From Clostridia bacterium (GTDB lineage Bacteria > Bacillota > Clostridia > Oscillospirales > Acutalibacteraceae), in contig JAFVVQ010000050.1 in assembly GCA_017502085.1 (NCBI GenBank), positions 62,001 through 126,000 of the forward strand: a DNA stretch of 64,000 nucleotides, read 5' to 3'. Made by a program: the position numbers and the translations under genes. Within the stretch, counting starts at the first letter, position 1; each line of letters starts with the position of its first letter. Shown here piece by piece: positions 34,778-42,691 of this stretch. The notes beneath the pieces are model-generated. The model did not search any database. It worked only from the letters and a program-made list of their open reading frames with translations, and was not told the DNA's origin.

Positions 34778-35245
34778 ATGACAGACCGCGATTTTATGAA
34801 TCTCGCAATCGAACAGGCAAAAATCTCGGCTTCGGAACTGGAAGTACCCGTCGGTGCGGTTATAGTCCGCAACGGCGAGGTGGTTTCGGTCGGGCGCAAC
34901 CGAAGAGAAATCGGTAAAAACGCCCTCGCCCATGCCGAGATTGAAGCCATTGACCTTGCCTGCAAAAAGCTTGGCGGCTGGAGACTCTGGGAATGCGAAA
35001 TGTTCGTCACCCTTGAACCTTGTCCGATGTGTACGGGCGCAATAATCAACTCCCGTATCCGCCGCCTCGTTTTCGGTGCATCGGATCACAAAGCCGGTTC
35101 GTGCGGCTCGGTCGTCAATCTGTTCGATCTGCCTTATAACCATAAGCCCGAAGTCGTTTCAGGCTTTATGCAGGAGGAATGTGCCTCTCTGCTGACAAAG
35201 TTTTTCACTGAACTGAGAAAAAGAAAAAATGAAAAAAAGAATTAG
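34778..35245 (+). CDS. tadA: tRNA-specific adenosine deaminase
   Basis: Deaminates A34 to inosine in tRNA-Arg(ACG). The 155-residue frame has the deaminase zinc site HAEIEA (His and the proton-shuttling Glu) and PCPMCTGAIINSRI (two Cys), plus GAVIVRNGEVVSVGRN. It starts 4 bp after the glgP stop with no clear ribosome site, so translation probably depends on coupling to glgP. It overlaps the next gene by 17 bp. Confidence 0.95.
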   Translation: MTDRDFMNLAIEQAKISASELEVPVGAVIVRNGEVVSVGRNRREIGKNALAHAEIEAIDLACKKLGGWRLWECEMFVTLEPCPMCTGAIINSRIRRLVFGASDHKAGSCGSVVNLFDLPYNHKPEVVSGFMQEECASLLTKFFTELRKRKNEKKN

Positions 35246-35615
35246 TATTACATACTTTCTGATATTCGTTCTGTTACTCATAACCGAAGTGCTTATCGCA
35301 CTTTTTGTGCACGACGATTTCGTGCGTCCATATATCGGCGATGTTCTTGTGACGGGTGTTCTGTGTTCCTTTTTCAGGGTTTTTGTTCCGAGCGGAATCA
35401 GAACCCTGCCGATTATTACCGCCGTATTTGCATCAGTGATTGAATTGCTGCAATATTTTGATTTCGTCAGACTTCTCGGTCTTGCGGATAACCGTTTTTT
35501 CAGCATTCTTCTTGGCAGAACCTTTGATATTAAAGATATTGTCTGCTACCTGATCGGCGGACTGATTTTCTTTGCGGCAGAATTTTATGCAAGGAGGAAA
35601 AGCAATGAATATTGA
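35229..35615 (+). CDS. DUF2809-like small membrane protein
   Basis: A 128-residue protein with four predicted membrane helices (about 6-26, 36-55, 59-75 and 103-120). The central segment ITAVFASVIELLQYFDF matches the DUF2809 family, whose Glu-x-x-Gln motif is conserved. No function is known. It overlaps tadA by 17 bp and the following gene by 11 bp, a compact arrangement that implies co-translation. Codon use is like that of its neighbours. Confidence 0.75.
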   Translation: MKKRISITYFLIFVLLLITEVLIALFVHDDFVRPYIGDVLVTGVLCSFFRVFVPSGIRTLPIITAVFASVIELLQYFDFVRLLGLADNRFFSILLGRTFDIKDIVCYLIGGLIFFAAEFYARRKSNEY

Positions 35616-36255
35616 TTCCGTATTTTTTTTCGTCGAAATTGTCGGTACCATTGCCTTCGCCCTGACGGGTGTCATTACGGCAATTGAAAAGAAATTCGAT
35701 ATCCTCGGCGCAATTGTTCTCGGAACGGTTACTGCCGTGGGCGGCGGTATTATGCGTGATATTATACTCGGCTACCTCCCTCCTCTTGCGTTCAGGCATC
35801 CCGTTTATGCTCTGACTGCAATCATAACCTCTGTTTCAGTTTTTGTTATCGCTTTTTTTCTGGGCAAAAAAATCGTCAGGCATTTTGACGTTTATTCGCA
35901 GGTAATCAATTTTTTCGACTCCCTCGGTCTTGCGGTTTTCGTCGTTACAGGTATCAATACTGCCGCCGAATGCGGTTTCGGTGACAATGCTTTTCTTTCT
36001 GTTTTCGTTGCCGTGCTGACGGGTGTCGGCGGCGGTGTACTGCGTGACATTCTCGCCGGCAGAGCTCCGAAAATACTGCACAGAAGAGTCTATGCCCTTG
36101 CAGCAATTCTCGGTGCGCTGATCTACTATTATCTGCTCGAGTTCAACATATTCCCCGAAACGGTTTCGATGCTCATCGGTGCTGGCTCGGTTCTTCTGAT
36201 AAGAATCCTCGCAACGGTTTTCCATTGGAATCTGCCGTCAATCAAAAACATATAA
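35605..36255 (+). CDS. TRIC-like cation channel protein (UPF0126)
   Basis: A 216-residue membrane protein made of two repeats of three helices. Each repeat carries the hallmark glycine-rich RD motif, GGGIMRDIILG and GGGVLRDILAG, and a final helix follows. Bacterial TRIC homologs form trimeric monovalent-cation channels. The start has an AAGGAGG site; the open frame begins 11 codons earlier inside the DUF2809 gene. It is last in the glgP-tadA operon and is followed by a terminator. Confidence 0.9.
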   Translation: MNIDSVFFFVEIVGTIAFALTGVITAIEKKFDILGAIVLGTVTAVGGGIMRDIILGYLPPLAFRHPVYALTAIITSVSVFVIAFFLGKKIVRHFDVYSQVINFFDSLGLAVFVVTGINTAAECGFGDNAFLSVFVAVLTGVGGGVLRDILAGRAPKILHRRVYALAAILGALIYYYLLEFNIFPETVSMLIGAGSVLLIRILATVFHWNLPSIKNI

Positions 36256-36263
36256 GAGACTAA

Positions 36264-36305
36264 AAAGGCTTGTACGGGTCACCCTGTACAAGCCTTTCTG
36301 TTTGT
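36264..36305 (+). terminator. Terminator of the glgP-TRIC operon
   Basis: Stem AAAGGCTTGTAC / GTACAAGCCTTT with inner GGG/CCC pairing, then TCTGTTTGTTTC. Confidence 0.8.
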
Positions 36306-36309
36306 TTCA

Positions 36310-36756
36310 TTATTCTGCAGCGGGCACTATGACGTATCCCTCAACATTTTCCGCTGCCGCAAGGATTTCATCATACGTCATACCCTTGACTGCCTCGGAA
36401 TCGCTGAAAATCAGCTGACGGTTGGCGTCAATCTCGCCGACAAAAGCATATTTCCCTTCGTTTTTCTTCGCCTTAGCCGCTTCATATTCAGCATCGGTAT
36501 CGTAGAATTTATAAATCATAACGTTGGCACCGTTGTTCCCGGAATCGGTCATTATCTCAACGTAATCACGGGAATCGGCACTTTTAAGCATTATACTCTT
36601 ACCGGCAATAATCGCGGGTTTTGTCTGTGGCGCTTTTTCGGTTGTTGACTCAACAACAGGTGATGCAGTTGTTTCTTCGGCGGTCTTTTTGTCGGAGCAT
36701 GACGCAAAGGTGAATACCACCGAAAGTATAAGCAAAAACGATAAAATCTTTTTCAT
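36310..36756 (-). CDS. Small lipoprotein, paralog A
   Basis: A 148-residue exported lipoprotein: MKKILSFLLILSVVFTFASC is a signal with lipobox FASC. A Thr/Ser/Glu/Pro linker leads to a compact C-terminal domain with SADSRDYVEIM, YKFYDTDAEYEAAKAKK and YDEILAAAENVEGYVIV. No family is known to me. The upstream gene encodes a similar lipoprotein with the same order of elements, so this is a tandem duplication. The start overlaps the upstream gene region: its GAGAG site lies just after that gene's stop. ATG five codons earlier is also possible. Confidence 0.75.
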   Translation of the reverse strand: MKKILSFLLILSVVFTFASCSDKKTAEETTASPVVESTTEKAPQTKPAIIAGKSIMLKSADSRDYVEIMTDSGNNGANVMIYKFYDTDAEYEAAKAKKNEGKYAFVGEIDANRQLIFSDSEAVKGMTYDEILAAAENVEGYVIVPAAE

Positions 36757-36767
36757 ATTGTTCACTC

Positions 36768-37280
36768 TCATTCAACTACGGTGTAGCCGAAATCCCTCAC
36801 ATTCTTAAGCATTGTGTCAAAATCAGTGCCTTCGAAAAGTTTCTTGTTTTTGTTTTCGTATACGATAACTCTGAGATCCTTGTCGCTGTCAACAATTTTG
36901 AAATTACCTGACTTTGAGCCCTTCTTGGCAATTTCAAATTCTTCCGCATCATTGAAGTAAGTGTATCTTACCCAGCTTTCAGCCTTACCCGACTTACCTA
37001 CTTTAATAACCTCATACTGTTCAATGCCCGAACTTGATTTGAAAACTATCTGCTTGCCCTTTTCTGTTTTGCCGAGGCTTTCGAGGGTCTGAGCTTTGAA
37101 TTCAACGATATCCTCTTCTTGCTTGATGGATGCCACAATTCTTGATTCGTATTCTGCCTGAGCCTTTGAATGCTCAGCGGCATATGATGCTTCGACCTCT
37201 GCGGGAGTGAGATTTCTCTTGCAGGATGCGAGTGTAAAAATCACTGCAAAAATACCGATAACTGCTAAGATTTTTTTCAT
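36768..37280 (-). CDS. Small lipoprotein, paralog B
   Basis: A 170-residue lipoprotein with MKKILAVIGIFAVIFTLASC as signal and lipobox. A helical, charged segment (AAEHSKAQAEYESRIVASIKQEED) is followed by the C-terminal domain seen in the next gene: YTYFNDAEEFEIAKK and FDTMLKNVRDFGYTVVE correspond to YKFYDTDAEYEAAK and YDEILAAAENVEGYVIV. An AAGGGGG site gives a firm start. Probably first in a two-gene operon. Function unknown; extracytoplasmic ligand binding is a guess. Confidence 0.75.
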   Translation of the reverse strand: MKKILAVIGIFAVIFTLASCKRNLTPAEVEASYAAEHSKAQAEYESRIVASIKQEEDIVEFKAQTLESLGKTEKGKQIVFKSSSGIEQYEVIKVGKSGKAESWVRYTYFNDAEEFEIAKKGSKSGNFKIVDSDKDLRVIVYENKNKKLFEGTDFDTMLKNVRDFGYTVVE

Positions 37281-37478
37281 AGGTAATCCCCCTTAAATAA
37301 ATTGTTACTCTATTATTTGTGACACATTTCAGGAAAAATGTCAATGCTTTTGAAGAAAAATTCATTTTTCTGTTATGAAATTATCATATTTCCCCCATTC
37401 ATCTGCGAATCACCGGAAACATTTTATCACCCAATCAAAAAAATAACCATAAACCGTCAAAAATGACTTCTTGTTTTG

Positions 37479-37507
37479 TTGACAATAGACAATACATATG
37501 TTAAAAT
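37479..37507 (+). promoter_or_regulatory. Promoter of the transketolase/aminotransferase/SCP2 operon
   Basis: Perfect TTGACA (37479-37484), 17 nt, TAAAAT (37502-37507). The leader then has a small hairpin (AGGGGC/GCCTCT) before the GGAGG site. The 200 bp upstream of the promoter show nothing else. Confidence 0.8.
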
Positions 37508-37570
37508 AAATTGATTATTTATAGGTCAGGGGCATCCGCCTCTGCTATTAGAACAAAGGAGGAAACAAAA

Positions 37571-38329
37571 ATGACTGACTCAAGAACCCTTGCGTATATT
37601 AATCTCTACGCAGTGCTCGGTTCCCTCGAAAACCTCTGTGAGCTCGCGCCCGAGGCAAGCAGTCTGCTGACAAACAAAAAGCCCATCTCCATCGGCTTTG
37701 AAGTCAAAGGCGGTCCCAGTGCCACCATTACTTTCAAAAACGACAAGTGCAGAATGGAGCAGGGCTGCGAAAAGTGCGACGTTAAGCTCCCCTTCAGTTC
37801 CTGCGAAAAGTTCAACGGACTTATTGACGGCACAACAACTCCCATCCCTTCAAAAGGTTTCCACCACATCGGATTCCTTCTCAACAGCTTCACAAAGCTG
37901 ACCGATCTTCTTTCCAAGTATATGAGACCCGATCCCGAAGATCTCAAGGATCCCGATTTCTTCAGAATCAGCACCCTTCTGCTGCTCAACACAATCACGG
38001 TTGCCATTGCTCAGATCGGTAACAACGACGAAATCGGCAAGTTCTCTGCAAGCAATATGGTTGACGGCGAAATCTCGTTCAGCATCAAAGGCGCCGCTTC
38101 AACGACAATCAGAGTCAAGAATCACCGCCTTCTCGGCATCAAGAAAGCAAGCGAAAATCCCAGAGCAATTATGGAATTCAGCTCAATCGAACTTGCAAGA
38201 GATCTCTTTGACGGTAACGTTAACGCAATTGCTTGTATCGGCACAGGCGATATCGTTATGAAGGGTATGATCTCAATGCTCGATAACCTCAACAGAATTC
38301 TTGACAGAGTTGCTCTGTATCTTGCATAA
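37571..38329 (+). CDS. SCP2-like protein, operon gene 1
   Basis: A 252-residue protein that I place in the SCP2-like (sterol carrier) group from its beta-strand and helix pattern: ISIGFEVKGGPSATITFKND in the first half, and EISFSIKGAASTTIRVKNHR then IMEFSSIELARDLFDGNVNAIACIGTGDIVMKGMI in the second. Such domains have a hydrophobic tunnel for acyl chains or sterols. There is no signal peptide. A Cys trio, CRMEQGCEKCD, is unusual. A GGAGG site fixes the start; 20 upstream codons are open but lie in the leader. It is 15 bp before the aminotransferase and has a distant paralog at the end of the operon. Confidence 0.7.
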   Translation: MTDSRTLAYINLYAVLGSLENLCELAPEASSLLTNKKPISIGFEVKGGPSATITFKNDKCRMEQGCEKCDVKLPFSSCEKFNGLIDGTTTPIPSKGFHHIGFLLNSFTKLTDLLSKYMRPDPEDLKDPDFFRISTLLLLNTITVAIAQIGNNDEIGKFSASNMVDGEISFSIKGAASTTIRVKNHRLLGIKKASENPRAIMEFSSIELARDLFDGNVNAIACIGTGDIVMKGMISMLDNLNRILDRVALYLA

Positions 38330-38344
38330 GGAGGTAAAGAGAAT

Positions 38345-39607
38345 ATGAGTTTCGCTATCAATACACACGAAAAAAGTGCAGAACTCTTCCAGAGAGCTGC
38401 AAAAGTTATTCCCTCAGGACTTTACGGCCATCAGGGTCCTGCAGAAGGCTGCTGCATCCCCGTTTCAGCTTATCCTCTCTTCAGTCAGAAAGCTCAGGGT
38501 ACATATTTCTGGGACGTTGACGGTCACAGATATATAGACTATATGTGTGCTTACGGCCCCAACGTGCTCGGTTACAACGACCCCGACGTTGATAAGGCTG
38601 TTATGGAGCAGATGAAGATTGAAAACTGCGTTACTGCTCCCTCAACAAAAATCATTGAGTTCGCAGAACTCATGGTTGACACCGTTGCTTCTGCTGACTG
38701 GGCATTCTTCGCAAAGAACGGCGGCGACACAACAACAGCCGCTATTATGACAGCAAGAGCCGCTACTCACAGAAAGAAAATCATTTTCGTTAAAGGCTAT
38801 TATCACGGTGTTGCACCCTGGTGCCAGAAGGTTGACTACCCCGGTGTTATCCCCGAAGACGTTGCAAACAACCTCTACGTTGAATGGAACAACTTCGAAG
38901 ACCTCAAAAGAATCGTTGCCGAAAATGAAGGCGAAATCGCCGCTTTCATTTCAACACCCTATATGCACGGCAACTTCATTGATAACGTTCTCCCCGCCGA
39001 AGGCTATTGGCAGAAAGTCCGCAAGCTCTGCACAGAGAAGGGCATCGTTCTCATCGTAGATGACGTTCGCTGCGGTTTCAGACTTGACCTTGCCGGCTCC
39101 GACCATCATTACGGCTTCGAGGCTGACCTTATCTGCTTCTGCAAGGCTCTTGCCAACGGCTGGAACGTTTCCGCTCTCTGCGGTAAGGATTGGCTCAAGA
39201 GTGCAATCAGCGGCCTTTCTTACACAGGCAGTTACTGGATGAGTGCAGTCCCCTTCGCAGCTGCAATCGCCTGCATCAACAAGATGAAGGAAATCGACCT
39301 TCCCAAGATTTGTCTTGAAAAGGGCACAATGCTCACAGACGGTCTCAAGGCTGCCGCTGCAAACAACGGCTTCAATCTCAGCGTCACAGGCGAACCCGCT
39401 CTCTTCTATCTGATGCTTAAGGATGACAACTCCCTTATGCTTCATCAGGAGTGGATTGCCGAAATCGTCAAGAGAGGCGTATTTATGACCAACCATCATA
39501 ACCACTTTATCAACGCATCTCTTTCTGACGAAGATATTAAGTTCACAATCGATGTTGCCGAGGATGCATTCAACACTCTCCGCAAAAATCATCCCGAACT
39601 TAAATAA
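38345..39607 (+). CDS. Class III (glutamate-1-semialdehyde-like) aminotransferase
   Basis: A 420-residue PLP enzyme. YFWDVDGHRYIDYMCAYG and NGGDTTTAAIMTARA are fold type I landmarks. VDDVRCGFR carries the Asp that contacts the PLP nitrogen, and CFCKALANGW carries the Schiff-base Lys. The order resembles glutamate-1-semialdehyde aminomutase, but no haem-pathway gene is nearby, so another ketone or aldehyde substrate is likely. The next two genes make a transketolase, which would supply an alpha-hydroxyketone. A strong AAGGAGG site lies upstream. Confidence 0.9.
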   Translation: MSFAINTHEKSAELFQRAAKVIPSGLYGHQGPAEGCCIPVSAYPLFSQKAQGTYFWDVDGHRYIDYMCAYGPNVLGYNDPDVDKAVMEQMKIENCVTAPSTKIIEFAELMVDTVASADWAFFAKNGGDTTTAAIMTARAATHRKKIIFVKGYYHGVAPWCQKVDYPGVIPEDVANNLYVEWNNFEDLKRIVAENEGEIAAFISTPYMHGNFIDNVLPAEGYWQKVRKLCTEKGIVLIVDDVRCGFRLDLAGSDHHYGFEADLICFCKALANGWNVSALCGKDWLKSAISGLSYTGSYWMSAVPFAAAIACINKMKEIDLPKICLEKGTMLTDGLKAAAANNGFNLSVTGEPALFYLMLKDDNSLMLHQEWIAEIVKRGVFMTNHHNHFINASLSDEDIKFTIDVAEDAFNTLRKNHPELK

Positions 39608-39664
39608 GTACCGTAAGCGGTTTCATCCGCTGAATTATAAACATTATAAAGGAGGAATATTCCT

Positions 39665-40537
39665 ATGGCATTAACAAAACAGGAATGGCTTGCTCTTGAA
39701 GAAAAGGCTTATGAGCTTCGTCAGCTCTGCCTCGACACCACATTCTGGGCAGGCAGTGCTCACATCGGCGGCGGTATGAGCGTTATGGATATGCTCGCCA
39801 TTCTCTACTACAAGTATATGAAGTATGACGTCGAAAATCCCAACTGGGAAGACAGAGACCGCTTCATCCTCAGCAAGGGTCACGCAGGTGTTGCTCTTGC
39901 AAGCCTTGTTTGTCACATTGGTTTTGACGACAAAGAAAAACTCAAGACATTCAACCTCAGCAACTCAACAATGGGTATCCACCTCGACTCCAACAAAGTC
40001 AAGGGCGTTGATGCTTCAACAGGTTCACTCGGTCACGGTCTTCCCATTGCTCTCGGCACTGCACTCGCAGCAAGAGTTCTCGGCAAGGATTACAAGACCT
40101 TCTGCATCATGGGCGACGGCGAACTTGACGAAGGTTCAAACTGGGAAGCAGCTATGGCTGCCGCTCACTTCAAGGCAGATAACCTCATTTCTTTCGTTGA
40201 CCGCAACAAGTGCATGATCGACGGCAGAACAGAAGACGTTATGGCGCTTGAACCTCTTGCAGACAAATGGGCAGCTTTCGGCTTCATCGTTAAGGTTGTC
40301 AACGGTCACAACTTCAACGAACTTGCAGAAGCTATTGACTTCGCTCTCGAAAACAAGAGCGGCAAGCCCGTTATGATCATCGCCGACACCATCAAGGGTG
40401 AAGGCGTTGACTTCATGGAAGACAACTTCATGTGGCATTACGGTGCTATCAACGAAGAAAAATATGAACTTGCAAAAGCAAGTCTTGAAAAACACTATGC
40501 TAAGCGCGTAGCTCGCGCAGAAAAGGAGGGCATCTGA
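39665..40537 (+). CDS. Transketolase, N-terminal (TPP-binding) subunit
   Basis: The 290-residue half of a split transketolase. SAHIGGGMSVMDML and SKGHAGVAL near the N-terminus shape the active site. The TPP/Mg motif is GDGELDEGSNWEAAM and then FVDRN, the standard GDG-x-N spacing. IADTIKGEGVDFMED and MWHYG come from the C-terminal part of the PP domain. Split transketolases of this type exist in many anaerobes and often serve special pathways. This gene is followed by its partner with 2 bp between, which implies 1:1 synthesis. Confidence 0.92.
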   Translation: MALTKQEWLALEEKAYELRQLCLDTTFWAGSAHIGGGMSVMDMLAILYYKYMKYDVENPNWEDRDRFILSKGHAGVALASLVCHIGFDDKEKLKTFNLSNSTMGIHLDSNKVKGVDASTGSLGHGLPIALGTALAARVLGKDYKTFCIMGDGELDEGSNWEAAMAAAHFKADNLISFVDRNKCMIDGRTEDVMALEPLADKWAAFGFIVKVVNGHNFNELAEAIDFALENKSGKPVMIIADTIKGEGVDFMEDNFMWHYGAINEEKYELAKASLEKHYAKRVARAEKEGI

Positions 40538-40539
40538 TC

Positions 40540-41550
40540 ATGGCAGGAGGATTAACCTACACAGCTGCAGAATCAACCGCTTTTTCAACTGCTGAAATTT
40601 ACGGTAAGGCTCTCTGCGAGCTCGGCGAAAAGCATCCTGAGGTAGTAGCTCTTACTGCTGACCTCGGTAAATCAACAAAAATCGGTATGTTCGGCGAAAA
40701 GTTCCCCGAGAGATTCTTCAACGTCGGTATCGCTGAACAGAATATGTTCGGTGTTGCCGCAGGTATGGCAAAGGCAGGTCTCGTTCCCTTCCTTTCAACA
40801 TTCTCGGTTTTCGCTTCTCTCAGAAGTGCCGATCAGCTTCATACCGACATCTGCTATCAGAACATCAACGCAAAGGTTATCGCTACCCACGCAGGTACAT
40901 CTTTCGGTCAGGCAGGTTCAACTCACCACGCAATCTGCGACCTTGCAGTTTGCCGTTCAATCCCCAATCTGACAGTTATCTGCCCCGCTGACGGTCTCGA
41001 AACCTACAATGCAGTTCACGCCGCATACGACAACTTCGGTCCTTATTACATCCGTATCAACAGAGGCTTTGACCGCGTTCTCTATGAGAACTCCGACTAC
41101 GGCTTCGAGGTTGGTAAGGCTGTTACAATCAACGAAGGCTCCGATATTACCGTTATTGCTTGCGGTTCATGCGTATTCCAGGCATATCAGGCAGCAAAGT
41201 TCCTTGAAACAAACGACGGTCTTAAGGTAAGAGTGCTCAATATGCACACCATAAAGCCCATCGATAAGGAAGCTATCATCAAGGCTGTTATGGATACCCG
41301 CCGCATCATCACTGTTGAAGACCATAACGTTATCGGCGGTCTCGGCAGTGCAGTTGCAGAGGTTATCGTTGAAGCAGGTAAGGGTTGCGCATTCAAGCAG
41401 CTCGGTATCCCCGATAAGTTTGCACCCATCGGTCTTCACGAAGACATTATGTCCGCTCTCGGCATCGACCAGAACGGTATCATCGATGCAGTCCGCGAAG
41501 TTATGGGTAAAGACTTCGAACTTGATGACGACTGGGATGACGAAGCATAA
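40540..41550 (+). CDS. Transketolase, C-terminal (Pyr) subunit
   Basis: The 336-residue partner. The catalytic Glu is in NVGIAEQNMFGVAAG. ALTADLGKSTK, FASLRSADQLHTDICYQN and THAGTSFGQAGSTHHAICDL form the pyrimidine-binding domain; the C-terminal domain starts near VITIACGSC-like ITVIACGSCVFQA and has HTIKPIDKEAII and EDHNVIGGLGSAVAE. All essential residues look intact. A ribosome site GGAGG lies inside the end of the previous gene. The last codons are acidic (DDDWDDEA). It is followed by the 79-bp repeat array. Confidence 0.92.
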   Translation: MAGGLTYTAAESTAFSTAEIYGKALCELGEKHPEVVALTADLGKSTKIGMFGEKFPERFFNVGIAEQNMFGVAAGMAKAGLVPFLSTFSVFASLRSADQLHTDICYQNINAKVIATHAGTSFGQAGSTHHAICDLAVCRSIPNLTVICPADGLETYNAVHAAYDNFGPYYIRINRGFDRVLYENSDYGFEVGKAVTINEGSDITVIACGSCVFQAYQAAKFLETNDGLKVRVLNMHTIKPIDKEAIIKAVMDTRRIITVEDHNVIGGLGSAVAEVIVEAGKGCAFKQLGIPDKFAPIGLHEDIMSALGIDQNGIIDAVREVMGKDFELDDDWDDEA

Positions 41551-41570
41551 TTTGAGTTATTTTCACTTTC

Positions 41571-41800
41571 TCGGTCGGTCGTGTATAAAAAATACACTTC
41601 CCTTCCTGCGAAAGCGAAACTGATCTCAAATCTGTAATTGGTTTTTGATTTCAGGTCGGCCGTGTATAAAATACACTTTCCTCCCTGCGAAAGCGAAACT
41701 GATCTCAAATCTGTAATTGGATTTTGATTTCAGATCGGCCGTGTATAAAATACACTTCCCTCCCTGCGAAAGCGAAACTGATCTCAGATCCGAAATCTTA
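41571..41800. repeat. Tandem array of a 79-bp structured repeat, three copies
   Basis: Nearly identical units begin at CGTGTATAAA (41580, 41661, 41740), spaced 81 and 79 bp; the third is partial. Each has a palindrome GTGTAT-AAA-ATACAC (two more A in copy 1), then TGCGAAAGCGAAACTGATCT. Between units, GATCTCAAATC can pair with the later GATTTCAGATC (one mismatch). No long frame crosses the array and no good T run follows the hairpins. It could bind a regulator in three places, or form RNA structure that lowers expression of the last gene. No other copies were seen in the window. Confidence 0.9.
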
Positions 41801-41831
41801 TCCCATCGATTAATTGAAAGGAATGATTTAT

Positions 41832-42641
41832 ATGGCTTCGAGAGAAGATTTTTTGACCAATAAAATTTTCCTTTGTGCAGTTCTTCCCCTTATCAAAACA
41901 ATCGCTATGGATGACCCCAAACTTGCAAAAAAGTTTGAGCACGCTCATGCTGTTATCCAGGTAAGTGCAAAAGATCCCGATGCTCCCGACGGAAAGTTTT
42001 CAACTCATTTCGTCGTCAACAGCGGTGAATGGATCTGCCACACCGATAAGGTTGCAACAAATGCTCACATCGAACTTGAGTTCAAGAGCATTGAAACAAT
42101 GAACGCATTCTTCAAAGGAAAGATCGGCCCCGCAACCCTTCCCGCAATGAAGGGTATTGCAAAGAAGCCTGCGGTATTTGCCGCATTTATGATGACTCTT
42201 CTCAAAATGTCATCACTTCTCACTGCAAAAGAGCCTCCCGCTGACGAAGAAACCAAGAAACTCCTTGTCAAGTGCTATTTCTATCTGCTTTCAAGCGGTA
42301 TCAGCACACTCAACAAGCAGGGTCACGAGGAAATCCACAACTGGACCCTCAAGAGCCCCGACAGAGTTTACGCTTGGGCAGTTAACGGTTATCCCGAAAT
42401 TTCAGCATATATCCGCATCAAGGCAGGTAAGTCAAAGGCAGGTAGAGGCACATACAAGCGCGCTCTCCCCTTCTTCACAATGAGATTTGACTCACTTGAC
42501 AGTGCGCTCGGCATCCTTATGGGTACTGCCGATATGCTTGAATTCACAAAGGCAAGCAAACTTATTATGGACGGTGCTCCCGAATTCGGTGCACAGATCG
42601 GTGCATATATGATGATGGTCGGCGACTACGCTCAGGGCTGA
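41832..42641 (+). CDS. SCP2-like protein, operon last gene
   Basis: A 269-residue protein, distantly like the first gene of the operon: FSTHFVVNSGEWICHTDKVATNAHIELEFKSIETMNAFFKGK resembles the beta/helix SCP2 core, and PFFTMRFDSLDSALGILMGTADML fits its end. There is no signal peptide. It is separated from the transketolase by the repeat array, so it may be co-transcribed at a lower level or have its own control. AAAGGAATG site; ATG six codons earlier lacks one. Terminator follows. Binding of a hydrophobic intermediate is inference. Confidence 0.7.
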   Translation: MASREDFLTNKIFLCAVLPLIKTIAMDDPKLAKKFEHAHAVIQVSAKDPDAPDGKFSTHFVVNSGEWICHTDKVATNAHIELEFKSIETMNAFFKGKIGPATLPAMKGIAKKPAVFAAFMMTLLKMSSLLTAKEPPADEETKKLLVKCYFYLLSSGISTLNKQGHEEIHNWTLKSPDRVYAWAVNGYPEISAYIRIKAGKSKAGRGTYKRALPFFTMRFDSLDSALGILMGTADMLEFTKASKLIMDGAPEFGAQIGAYMMMVGDYAQG

Positions 42642-42657
42642 TAAAGCATAAAATTTT

Positions 42658-42690
42658 ACCGCTGTTTCCTTTTCGGGAAACAGCGGTTGT
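42658..42690. terminator. Terminator of the transketolase operon
   Basis: Stem ACCGCTGTTTCC / GGAAACAGCGGT with a 6-nt loop, then TGTTTCATTTC. It lies between convergent genes; A-rich sequence on the other side gives T on the minus strand. Confidence 0.85.
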
Positions 42691-42691
42691 T

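Noticed and set aside
38345-39607. hemL (glutamate-1-semialdehyde aminomutase for haem) assignment
   Set aside because: The fold fits, but no other tetrapyrrole gene is nearby and the transketolase partners point elsewhere, so only the class is given.
41436-41708. Minus-strand frames of 90 codons across the tandem repeats
   Set aside because: They follow the repeat unit, lack ribosome sites and lie opposite the transketolase gene; repetition rather than coding explains the openness.
41571-41800. CRISPR array
   Set aside because: The whole 79-bp unit is repeated without variable spacers, and no cas gene is present.
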